In this document: piece by piece, positions 1-10,957 of the stretch
Layout of the letters: each line of letters opens with the position of its first letter
Numbering within the stretch: position 1 is the stretch's first letter
Assembly: GCA_030159075.1 (NCBI GenBank)
Contig: BROG01000073.1
Coordinates: 876,001-940,000 of the forward strand
DNA from: Atrina japonica
Lineage: Eukaryota > Mollusca > Bivalvia > Pterioida > Pinnidae
Length of the DNA: 64,000 bases
Direction: 5' to 3'
The notes under the pieces: generated by a model
Database searches by the model: none
The model's input: the letters and a program-made list of their open reading frames with translations, nothing else
What the model was told of the DNA's origin: nothing
Program-made: the position numbers and the translations under genes

Positions 1-437
1 GCTTGTAATATGTTTGAAATATTTTGAGACTTTAAATGATCAAACAAATCTTTGAATTTTTTAGGATCCACATCTGAATGAGTCCGCTTCTTGAGTAGAC
101 CGTTGTACAGTCCTTCCGAAGACCTTGTTTAATATGTGTAAGAAGTTTGGTGAGTAAAATAGATTATGGCTTGGTGGAACACTTAGATGAATCGGTGTTT
201 ATATGGATTTTTGTGCATCTTTGGAATCCAATAAATGTATGGCAGTTCATTTGTGTGTATTCCAAACGCAGCGAGAATGGATTTATGATTATCTAATATT
301 TCAGAGGTAGTGAAATCGGTGAGAGTGTATGTAGGGTTTCCAGGAAGTCTGTTGAGTTCATATTCCTCTTGTAGAATGCTGAAGTAGTATATACATAATA
401 CCAAAGTTATAATGTTCAAGATGATCGTTTCTATCAA
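1..437 (-). pseudogene. Penelope-like reverse transcriptase fragment (runs off window start)
   Basis: Read on the minus strand, this encodes a stretch with NPTYTLTDFTTSEILDNHK followed by YIYWIPKMHKNPYKHRF. The WIPKxHK motif is the counterpart of the LPKxHK motif that marks the N-terminal part of Penelope-like (PLE) reverse transcriptases. Below 183 the frame shifts but the family continues, with YSRSG, QMWILKNSKDL and SQNISNIL readable down to base 1. The same domain order is seen in the longer copy at 14.78-17.69 kb. The fragment is broken by at least one frameshift and truncated by the window edge, so it is a dead retroelement piece. The PLE assignment is by motif recall; a related RT clade is the alternative. 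Confidence 0.7.
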
Positions 438-1339
438 ATAGGCTTTATTAGTTGACCTCCAATTTTAAACTGATGTTCTAGACCGAACGTAGTATCAGAC
501 AAGGCCAAAGAATAAATCTAAACGAATAGCCAAAATCCGTCAAAGCGTAACCACTATTAAAAGATAGCTATCTTAGCTTTAAAAGAATTTAGAATTTTAA
601 ATTGTGCTATTAGAGATGTTTCTAAAATATAGGATATTTTAGCAAAATAAGGGCCAGTTTAAAGCATGTATTCGTCTGTCAGACTTAACACATTTCAGAC
701 GAAAAACAATGTCTAATGACAAACTGAAGATTTTAATAGAAAGCACATTTACGAACTTTCATACATTTTGAACTGGTTAAAAGTTAATAGAATCCACCTG
801 TTTTTTATTAGTCATAAATTAAATGCAACATGATGCTTTCATGCTATCTATATATTTTACTCTATCTCAGCATTACCCCCCAAAAATGGATGCGCTCCGT
901 GATCGGGCTCAGTGTACAGTGAGTTCTATATTTACATGAACATGAGATTTGCCGCCAAGGGATTATTTCCCTGGTACTACCCCCGTTGCCAAAGGCAGCG
1001 AAGGTATTGTTCCACAGTCACGTGATTACTTTGGGGTTATTTCCCTCGGGGCGAATTGTTGGTGACATATCCTTATTATCTGTTGTGATGTGGCTGTTTT
1101 TAATCCAATCGTGAATAATTTAACAAACAAGAGGTATAATAAAATTGTTTATAACGAAAACCATTAAATACTATTTTTCAATAAAGAACCCTGACAATAT
1201 CAAAAGGTTGGCCAATAACAGGTCTTTATTTTGTTAGCATGGCAAGCAACGATTCCGTGGACAATGTCAGAATATCTAAATGTTGACCAATAGCTGGCAT
1301 TTATCTTGTTATTAAGGCAACTGACACTACCATAATATC
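438..1339. other. Non-coding interval with a diverged direct repeat
   Basis: No coding region is recognised. Around 1200-1240 and 1285-1325 a diverged direct repeat of about 40 bp is visible (both copies contain CCAATA, TTTATxTTGTTA and GGCAA). The block at 935-1065 is richer in G+C than its surroundings but has no identifiable gene. Confidence 0.5.
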
Positions 1340-3254
1340 TGTCGCTGAATTTGTAGTACCTCTAAATCTTAATGCTGAAGATATAAGTTGGTCCACTGAC
1401 TTACTGTCTCGGGAAGAATCAAGATTTGAACACGTCCTTGATGATGGTATTTGCCTCAGACGGTGAGCATCCCTGGTCCTGGAGTCCCCTGCTGTAATGT
1501 ATTGGCTGGATGGTACGTTAAATTCAACATGCAGGATCTTGTACTTCTTGGTAAGTCTAAATTTGCCTCATCTGGCCTGAATGACCTCTCAATGACGTTG
1601 TTCCGATATGGTAGTGATGTTTCTAGGGTAGAAGTCGTAAAAGTTGTCAACTTTCTTGCTGGTGTGTTGATCCCAGGCTGTTGCTGCATACTCTAATATT
1701 GTTCTTATGATCTTCTTTTATGCCCTAAGCTGATGGTTTACAGATCCGCATGTTTGCGAGGATGAACCCAAGTGACGCTTTGGCTTTGGTGGTAAAGTTG
1801 TTTACGTGCGAGTTTCTTTCATGTCATGATTGATGGTAACACCATTTTTTGCGGGTTTTCTCTCTCTTCATTGAGTATCTGCGTAGTTGTATGTAGGATG
1901 TATTTAGTGGTTTCCTCTTGTTGTCCAGTTGAATGCTTGTGCACCTATCAGGGTTGAATTACATTTACCAATCATTCTCCCAGTTATCTAGTGCTGCTGG
2001 GCTCCTTGTAGAGTGACGTTATTTTGGTGTGACCTTGTTCGCTTGTAGAGAAGGAAGTCTTCTGTAAAGAGGAGGATATCAGTTTCCGTGCAGTCAGGTA
2101 TATCGTTGATGAAGCAGCTGGGAAATAAAAGGGGAAGCGAGGAATGTACCTTGTGGCACACTAGATAGAGGATGTCTTCAGTTGTTGAGCATTCCCCAAT
2201 ATGATGGTATGCTGTGTCCAGCATGATAGGAAGCTCTCTAATGAATGGTGAATCCTCTTAACTGTTTCCGAAGCAGTGGTCCGTGAGGCACATTGTAAAA
2301 TGCTTTAAAGTAGGCTAATAGTGCATGTACAATATCAACCTGTTTCCCAGATGACATGCTCTTGACTAGCTCTTGGCTGATAACAATAAACTGTGTTCCA
2401 GATGACCTCTTGGATCAAAAGTCGTTTTGTTTGTGTGTAATATACCTAGATGATCAAAGTGGGCTATGATGTAACTGTGAACTATATGTTCCACGAGGTA
2501 GTAGCAGATGGATGTTAGGGATACATGTCAATAGTTCGCTGACTTGTGTTTCTTTCATTTCTTGTATATATGTACAATGGAAGCTGTCTTCCAGGTATTA
2601 TACTGGTAACGACGGTAATAGTTTGTTAAGTGTGTTGCATCGTTCTACAGCGTAGACGTCTCTCAAGGACCTGGCTGGTTCCATATCTGGTCTGGTGACT
2701 TTCGTTTAAGACCCTGTAAGAGTTTTCGATCCCGTGACTATCTATGCAGTTAGTCTTCAGTAGATCCGTAATATCTCCGGAGTGTTGGTTATATCACCAT
2801 TGATGATCTCGTCCATGCACTTGTTGTGAGCCTTTCTTGGTTCCTTCTGTGATAGCTCCTGTAGATGTTTATATTGAACCCAGTCCTTCGCTCCCTTTGC
2901 TCTTTGGTATGATCTTCTCTTTCGCATCATGAGTTTAAAATTGATGTTGTAATACATGGACTTGATGTCATTTTGGATGACACGTTTGTCTATGATGTCT
3001 TTATAAAACTTTCCCAAGTGATTTCCAGGTGAATATATGTATATGGTCGGTAATGAAACCCTTCTCCAAAGTCGGTATGTCCTCTCTGATGCTTGTTGCG
3101 TCCTCTGTGTCCCATTATTTGATATTGCACTTCGGTCATCATTCAGTGTATCTGTGATGATAATATCATGGTGACTGTTGTCCAGAGGTGGTAGGGATTT
3201 TATGTTTACTAGTATTCTGTTAAAGGTGAATACTGGGTTCAAGGTCTCGCTCAT
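1340..3254 (-). pseudogene. 5'-truncated LINE (jockey/CR1-like) ORF2 remnant
   Basis: On the minus strand the order is the linker between endonuclease and RT (2757-3254), RT palm (about 1990-2250) and RT thumb/C-terminus (about 1340-1690). The linker shows the phrase LPPLDNSHHDIII, the usual SDH region at the end of an APE-type endonuclease, then a basic MRKRRSYQRAK segment. The palm carries FINDIPDCTETDILLFTEDF at about 2057-2105, where the catalytic FADD has become FTED. The C-terminal part has RNNVIERSFRP and a decayed FFPR segment near 1400. Several frameshifts make it non-functional. Its 5' side is cut at the start of the 700-bp tandem array, whose units repeat the beginning of this very segment. 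Confidence 0.72.
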
Positions 3255-6200
3255 GTGTGTGTTGAATGCTTCTGTCTAAATCTAGGATATGTCATCAGTC
3301 ATGTTGATAATTTGTTGGTTCTGGGTACGAGCTGTCTACTGTACCTCTGTTTGATCACTTTATGTTGGGTATTGACGACCTTGTGTTTATTTCTTATATC
3401 AGTTAATCCGCGGTTACCAAACCTATGTATCCATCATTTGTTCTGTTCGGTGGTCGATACAGAAGAGATGAAATAGTAATCACTTCATGATCTTTATTTT
3501 TTACCGGCAAATGTGAGAGAATAATTTCCCAATTAGGAAGGGAAAATCTGGAAGTTATAAGAGAATGGCACTTAAATTGAAATAATATATAGTAGACATG
3601 TATGCAAAATATCTGATTGAAATACATTGAAGTACCATAACCAGTCGCTTTTGTATTTTATTCCATTTCAAATTTCATCATACACACTAATATTATTGTG
3701 ATGGTGGAAGCTATTTTTTGTATATTTTATCCCACATGTATTGCATACATTCTAATTCTATATGTCGGTCCCGGGATCGTCTTTGACGGTCTTCTGTCGC
3801 TCTGAGTTCCCTGTGTTGTAGCATAGACTTTCTCCCCGAATAGAACGGGAACGGGTCCAACCCCCTCCCCCCCGGGAAAATGGGCCCAGCTTAGAATTTC
3901 CCCTAGAAAGAATCAACCTCTGTTAAAGGTGAATACTGGGTTCAAGGTCTCGCTCATGTGTGTGTTGAATGCTTCTGTCTAAATCTAGGATATGTCATCA
4001 GTCATGTTGATAATTTGTTGGTTCTGGGTACGAGCTGTCTACTGTATTCCTCTGTGATCACTTTATGTTGGGTAGGTTGGTGTGTTTATTTCTTATATCA
4101 GTTAGATCCGCGGTACCAAACCTATGTATCCATCATTTGTTCTGTTCGGTGGTCGATACAGAAGAGGGATGAAATAGTAATCACTTCATGATCTTTATTT
4201 TTTACCGGCAAATGTGAGAGAATAATTTCCCAATTAGGAAGGGAAAATCTGGAAGTTATAAGAGAATGGCACTTAAATTGAAATGATTATATAGTAGACA
4301 TGTATGCAAAATATCTGATTGAAATACATTGAAGTACCATAACCAGTCGCTTTTGTATTTTATTCCATTTCAAATTTCATCATACACACTAATATTATTG
4401 TGATGGTGGAAGCTATTTTTTGTATATTTTATCCCACATGTATTGCATACATTCTAATTCTATATGTCGGTCCCGGGATCGTCACGATTGACGGTCTTCT
4501 GTCGCTCTGAGTTCCCTGTGTTGTAGCATAGACTTTCTCCCCGAATAGAACGGGAACGGGTCCAACCCCCTCCCCCCCGGTGGGCCCAGCTTAGAATTTC
4601 CCCTAGGAAAGAATCAACCTCTGTAAAGGTGTGATACTGGGTTCAAGGTCTCGCTCATGTGTGTGTTGAATGCTTCTGTCTAAATCTAGGATATGTCATC
4701 AGTCATGTTGATAATTTGTTGGTTCTGGGTACGAGCTGTCTACTGTATTCCTCTGTGATCACTTTATGTTGGGTAGGTTGACGACCTTGTGTTTATTTCT
4801 TATATCAGTTAGATCCGCGGTTACCAAACCTATGTATCCATCATTTGTTCTGTTCGGTGGTCGATACAGAAGAGGGATGAAATAGTAATCACTTCATGAT
4901 CTTTATTTTTTACCGGCAAATGTGAGAGAATAATTTCCCAATTAGGAAGGGAAAATCTGGAAGTTATAAGAGAATGGCACTTAAATTGAAATGATTATAT
5001 AGTAGACATGTATGCAAAATATCTGATTGAAATACATTGAAGTACCATAACCAGTCGCTTTTGTATTTTATTCCATTTCAAATTTCATCATACACACTAA
5101 TATTATTGTGATGGTGGAAGCTATTTTTTGTATATTTTATCCCACATGTATTGCATACATTCTAATTCTATATGTCGGTCCCGGGATCGTCACGATTGAC
5201 GGTCTTCTGTCGCTCTGAGTTCCCTGTGTTGTAGCATAGACTTTCTCCCCGAATAGAACGGGAACGGGTCCAACCCCCTCCCCCCCGGGAAAATGGGCCC
5301 AGCTTAGAATTTCCCCTAGAAAGAATCAACCTCTGTTAAAGGTGAATACTGGGTTCAAGGTCTCGCTCATGTGTGTGTTGAATGCTTCTGTCTAAATCTA
5401 TGTCATCAGTCATGTTGATAATTTGTTGGTTCTGGGTACGAGCTGTCTACTGTATTCCTCTGTGATCACTTTATGTTGGGTAGGTTGACGACCTTGTGTT
5501 TATTTCTTATATCAGTTAGATCCGCGGTTACCAAACCTATGTATCCATCATTTGTTCTGTTCGGTGGTCGATACAGAAGAGGGATGACTTCATGATCTTT
5601 ATTTTTTACCGGCAAATGTGAGAGAATAAGGAAGGGAGGAAGTTATAAGAGAATGGCACTTAAATTGAAATGATTATATAGTAGACATGTATGCAAAATA
5701 TCTGATTGAAATACATTGAAGTACCATAACCAGTCGCTTTTGTATTTTATTCCATTTCAAATTTCATCATACACACTAATATTATTGTGATGGTGGAAGC
5801 TATTTTTTGTATATTTTATCCCACATGTATTGCATACATTCTAATTCTATATGTCGGTCCCGGGATCGTCACGATTGACGGTCTTCTGTCGCTCTGAGTT
5901 CCCTGTGTTGTAGCATAGACTTTCTCCCCGAATAGAACGGGAACGGGTCCACACCCCCTCCCCCCCGGGAAAATGGGCCCAGCTTAGAATTTTCCCCTAG
6001 AAAGAATCAACCTCTGTTAAAGGTGAATACTGGGTTCAAGGTCTCGCGCTTGTGTGTGTTGAATGCTTCTGTCTAAATCTAGGATATGTCATCAGTCATG
6101 TTGATAATTTGTTGGTTCTGGGTACGATGTCTACTGTATTCCTCTGTGATCACTTTATGTTGGGTCGACCGTGTTTATTTCTTATATCAGTTAGATCCGC

Positions 6201-6699
6201 GGTTACCAAACCTATGATCCATCATTTGTTCGTTCGGTGGTCGATACAGAAGAGGGATGAAATAGTAATCACTTCATGATCTTTATTTTTTACCGGCAAA
6301 TGTGAGAGAATAATTTCCCAATTAGGAAGGGAAAATCTGGAAGTTATAAGAGAATGGCACTTAAATTGAAATGATTATATAGTAGACATGTATCAAAATA
6401 TCCCCGAAATACATTGAAGTACCATAACCAGTCGCTTTTGTATTTTATTCCATTTCAAATTTCATCATACACACTAATATTATTGTGATGGTGGAAGCTA
6501 TTTTTTGTATATTTTATCCCACATGTATTGCATACATTCTAATTCTATATGTCGGTCCCGGGATCGTCACGTTCTGTCGCTCTGAGTTCCCTGTGTTGTA
6601 GCATAGACTTTCTCCCCGAATAGAACGGGAACGGGTCCAACCCCCTCCCCCCCGGGAAAATGGGCCCAGCTTAGAATTTCCCCTAGAAAGAATCAACCT
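3219..6699. repeat. Five-copy tandem array, unit about 700 bp
   Basis: Five near-identical units start near 3219, 3921, 4620, 5330 and 6012, each beginning with a TGTTAAAGGTGAATACTGGG-type phrase. A second anchor (CACTTCATGATCTTTATTTT) recurs near 3481, 4182, 4889, 5586 and 6270, giving spacings of about 700, 707, 697 and 684. Each unit carries a piece continuous with the LINE at 2757-3254 and ends with a C-rich segment (CCCCCTCCCCCCCGGGAAAATGGGCC). Units differ mainly by small internal deletions rather than substitutions. The 73-77-residue plus-strand open frames in the units are repeat artefacts. Confidence 0.9.
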
Positions 6700-7505
6700 G
6701 GGCCCACAACACCTAGCGGAAAAGGCGCCCCAGTATAGAATCCCCCCAAATGTCAGCACTCTTTCCCCCTTATCTCAGGTTTAGCTATCTATCTGTTTTT
6801 AGTTATATCATTAGAAACAAGTCAACGGCTAACAGATCAACTATAATTGTTTGGTTAGAAAATAAAATAATATAAATCGTGAAATTTGGTATTAAAATTC
6901 ATTAAATACACTCAAAACTTTGTTGATTTACTTCATTGATACATTAAGTTGAGAATAAGCAAATATTTTTGAAAACAAATTTCCGATTTGCTAATGTTCA
7001 ATTTGCTTTACCAATACATAAAACAAAAATATCATAATCAATTTTGCACTCCTATTTATAAACGTTATACCAATATATGTATATATCTCGGATAGCATTT
7101 CTTCATTATTTTAGTCGACTTATAACCAAAACATAATTGATATCAACCAAATTTAAGGTCTGTTGGTGCAGCGTGGATATATACCTAAAAATTTCAATGT
7201 CTGCAAAAATAAATATTTTACTTTCTCAAACGTTCAAGAATATCATGATATTATCATATCTAGATTGCATTATGTCAATGAATTTTTAAAAGCACATATA
7301 TTTTCTATATTGAAATCCGGAAAAAAGAGAGGGAAATTCTACAGCAGTGCGGTTTTTTCGCCCAAGGGGAAACTCTGTACTGACTTTTTGTTTGGGTGGA
7401 AATAATATGCTGGGGCGCTCTTCGTGGGGGGAGTCTAATCCGGGTCCGTTTTTCGGGGGGGGGGGATAAACTATGCAGGGAAAAAGTCTATGCTACATCA
7501 TCGGT
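6590..7505. mobile_element. Candidate foldback element with C-run/G-run inverted ends
   Basis: The end of the fifth tandem unit plus flank (about 6590-6760: GTAGCATAGACTTTCTCCCC, then a C-run, then GCGCCCCAGTATAGAATCCC) has a diverged reverse complement at about 7405-7500 (TGGGGCGCTC, a G-run, then AAAGTCTATGCTAC). The two arms bracket about 0.65 kb of AT-rich sequence with no recognised gene. This is the layout of a non-autonomous foldback-type DNA element, but no target duplication was identified. Confidence 0.45.
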
Positions 7506-8304
7506 ATGTGTTTCTGTTCTCAGGCACCGCCGGGCTTCCTAGTCCTCTGGGTTGCTACCTTTGTAAAAACACGAGCGCCACAGCCGTTGGTAGTCAGGCC
7601 CGACACCTTTGAAAGTAGTTACAGCTGCAACAAAGAAGGTATTTTACTATTTTTCTTTTTCTCCTTTTTAAGAGTCAGAAAAATAAAAATAGTACTTTGA
7701 AAGGAACGTCGCCATATCAGCACGTGTTGCAACCATTAGCCAACAAAATCTATATTTAAGTATATAATAACTATGAGTTACATATCTTAGCAAGCTTAGA
7801 CGCTGTTAGGTAAGCATCCACCATCTTCTCCAACTGCCGAATCAAATAGATCATAAATAGATCTAAATCTTGTATTTATTTCACTATATAAGCGAGTTCT
7901 ATTATTCTCTGAATCCTGTTACATTTAATCCTGTTACATTATAGAGTCGTGACGCAATATATCATATCCTATATAAAGTTTTTACGCTGATAATTTTATA
8001 AATGCTTTCTCATAAGCTTTCTATAATTATGTATAATTATCTTTACTACTTCTAACCAAGATAAAAAGAATAAGAGACTTTTCAGTAAATATAAATCTAG
8101 CCTGTTTGCGTCACCGGGATTATTATTCAGATTTTTACCAGCATACAAAATTGATGCAACTTTATATTTTTTATTGAAATATATTTCGTATAAAACCACA
8201 TTTTATTAAAAAAAAACAAAAAAAACTCTTACATTTACAAAGTAATTTCCAATTCATTTCCAATACAATTTTCTGAATGAAACATTGATGTTTTGCCGGT
8301 GTCA
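7506..8304. other. Interval with no recognised feature
   Basis: AT-rich sequence with short chance open frames only. No domain, RNA gene or clear repeat is recognised. Confidence 0.5.
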
Positions 8305-9450
8305 TATGAAAAATCTTCCCTCAAAGAAAATCCTCCGCAGCATAATGTTCTACAAAATAAATCCTCCTCCGGAAAATGCTCTAGAAAGAAAATCCTCCCC
8401 CGGAAAATGTTCTACAAAACAAAATCCTCATAGAGGAAAGTTTTCTTTATAGAATTCATTCCGCCTTCTCTGCATATAAAACTTTCCCAACTTACCGTTA
8501 TAGGTTTGACTTTTATATCAACAATATCGTTTTTTTGTTTTGTTTTGTGTGTGTGTGTGTTTGTGTGTTTTTCAAACTATGATCCATGATTCCTCAATAC
8601 ATATACATGCAATGCAAAAAAGTGAAATTCACACATTTCTCGGTAGTGGATGGTATAAAAATTAATGTTTCTTTCGGTATACGCAATCAATTTTCTTTTT
8701 TCAATCAATCATTAATATTTTAATTAGATGAATTTTCCTTAGATTATTCATATATATATCAATTAATTTATAAAATATTTCGCGGTCAAAATCTTATAAG
8801 TACCGACAATGCATATTTATTTGACTTTTATCGTGTTTCCACTTTTTGATTTACCAGGGGTTTTACCAATAGTGGAAACATGATAATTTCTACTTTTTGG
8901 TAAAACCTCTGTAAATCAAAAAGTGGAAACATGATACTTTGATTCGTTTGCTCAGTATGTAACTAATTAAGACACATTATGATTTGCCAACATAATTTTA
9001 AGGGTAGCCTATAGTTTTTAAATAGATTTTATAGTACATATATTATTACACTACAAATATGTGAAAACGTCTCTTACAAGTTTGAATAAAATAAATGAAA
9101 AATATCTGATGGGACTGTCTCACAGTAAGAGAGAACGTCTCTTATAAATTCAAATCTGGAAACATGTAGGACTTACACACAGCATGTTTACATAGTATAT
9201 TATATTTTGAAATAATCAATGAACAGATTTATACGGATAGAGGGGGAAATTTTCTATATAGAATAATTTCCGGGGGACATTTTCTATTAAAGGGGGAACA
9301 TTCTCTCTATATATAAAAAAAACTTCACGGGGGAATGTTTTCTAAACAGTATTCCTTCCTTGGGGATATTTTCTATGTAGAAAATTTTCCGTGAGAGATT
9401 TTCTATATTGACAAACTTTCCGGGGAAGATTCTCTATGTGGACGGTTTTC
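8305..9450. mobile_element. Candidate foldback element with iterated TTCTA/C-run arms
   Basis: The left arm (about 8305-8480) holds three to four degenerate units of about 35 bp resembling AAAATCCTCCCCCGGAAAATG followed by TTCTACAAA. The right arm (about 9235-9450) holds the same kind of unit in reverse complement, with GGGGGAAATTTTCTATATAGA recurring about every 35-45 bp. The core has no coding signal but contains a hairpin (8831-8934) and a (GT) tract near 8545. Inverted arrays of short iterated units around a short core suggest a non-autonomous DNA element. The C-run motif resembles that of the element at 6590-7505. Confidence 0.45.
8831..8934. repeat. Imperfect palindrome, arms about 38 bp
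   Basis: The left arm 8831-8869 (TCGTGTTTCCACTTTTTGAT...) is matched by the reverse complement at 8897-8934 (...ATCAAAAAGTGGAAACATGA) with only a few mismatches and a loop of about 27 bp. A partial extra copy of the GTGGAAACATGAT end lies inside the loop. It could be a small MITE or a recombination product. Confidence 0.75.
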
Positions 9451-9865
9451 TATACGACACCGGATGTTTCTGGTTTTTGTTGGATATAAATTCCACCCCT
9501 TCCTTCTTACAGACTAGTACTGATGAGTTTTGCAAGAGACAAACTTTTAATGTCTCAGAAATATATGCAAATAGAAGATGGAGAAAAAAAAAGAAATTAA
9601 GTTTCTGTTGAAATTGTATAAGCAAATACGTATTAGTATTGATAGATATTTTGATTTTTATAACTTTTTGTCAAAATTGTTTTAGAAATGACTCTCCGTG
9701 AATTTGTTGAAATATTGTGAAATTATATGAAACTTATATTGAGAATTCATAGTAAAATGTTGCATTAATTTTGGCAGGTCACGTTGTATAAAACAGTACT
9801 TTAAATCTAAATAAAAATGCAATGATTTATTCCTTATTCAGAAAAATATCCATCTATCTACGTAA

Positions 9866-9867
<2 letters not shown>

Positions 9868-9926
<59 letters not shown>
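9868..9926. repeat. (GT)n microsatellite
   Basis: An uninterrupted GT dinucleotide tract of about 59 bp. The overlapping open frame of VCVCVC residues is an artefact of it. Confidence 0.97.
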
Positions 9927-9927
<1 letters not shown>

Positions 9928-10200
9928 TTTCGTTTGTGTACTTACATATTTTACCACACATTCAGGAAATTTTTGGCAACACTTCCCTTACAAATGCATT
10001 CTGAAAGTCATTGTCAACTCTGTAAAACCGGGAAACTCCTATGAGCTGATTATTTTTCTCTATCGGGATTATGTACTTACCAGGAATATATCTTCAGTCA
10101 GGGATTTCGTTACTGTACATTGACACCAAATATATCAAAACTTTAGTCATGAACAAATTGTATAAAAAAGGCACAATGAATTTCCTAGTCCCAGCGACAA

Positions 10201-10925
10201 AAGTAGTATATGGTCCATATGCTGGCTACCCCCATAGCCATCATAATAACTAAATCTTTACCGCCCTCCACAAAATGGTTTAATTCAATTTTTTACCAAA
10301 ATGTGGTTAAAATACAAAACACCCACAACATGGTTAAATTTACACAACCATCCACAAAATGATTAAATTCAATTTTTTACCTCAACGTGGTTAAAACTAC
10401 AAAACACCCACGACATGGTTAAATTTACACACCCCTCCACAATATGGTTAAATTCAAATTTTTACCTGGTTAAAAAACAAAACACCCACAGCATGGTTAA
10501 ATTTACACGCATCCTCCACAATATGGTTAAATCCATTTTTTACCTGGTTAAAAAACACCCACGCTCAATCACATCGTGGTTAAATTAAAAACTTTATTGG
10601 CTAAGATATTACAACCATCCACAATATGGTTAAAGTTACAATCATCTATACCATAATACATAAATATATGCACCCAACGTAATATTATATCTAAATCTTT
10701 ACAACCTTCCGATAGAACCATATAAGACCTGAGACAGGACCATGTAGGACCACACCGGCTGATAGCCATCCAATAGCCAACAAAGATCCATGTTGATACC
10801 GATCACACACACCTTTTTTGTAAATCATCCGACGAAATCTACGTTCAACCACGACTGAGATTTTATAATAATTAAATAAAATATCTTAAAAAAATTTATT
10901 TCATTATAATAAATATGAAATGAAA
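10201..10925 (+). repeat. Left terminal inverted repeat of the Polinton
   Basis: About 725 bp, the reverse complement of 31495-32293 with scattered differences. The outer half is a subterminal tandem array of four units of about 80 bp built from CCACAAxATGGTTAAATTCA, TTTTTACC and ACACCCACxxCATGGTTAAA (starts near 10266, 10350, 10434 and 10513). The inner half is unique sequence reaching a TTTCATTATAATAAAT-type inner boundary. Minus-strand open frames here are mirrored in the right repeat and are not genes. Confidence 0.92.
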
Positions 10926-10957
10926 TGACTTTTAAAAAACTCTTATCTCAAATAAAA

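Noticed and set aside
3255..6279. Repeated plus-strand 73-77-residue ORFs starting MCVECFCLNLG
   Set aside because: They occur once per tandem unit with unit-specific frameshifts, and lie antisense to LINE-derived sequence.
9822..10253. Short plus-strand ORFs around the (GT)n tract and the left Polinton end
   Set aside because: They are made of VCVC repeats or cross the transposon boundary; no domain and no conservation evidence.
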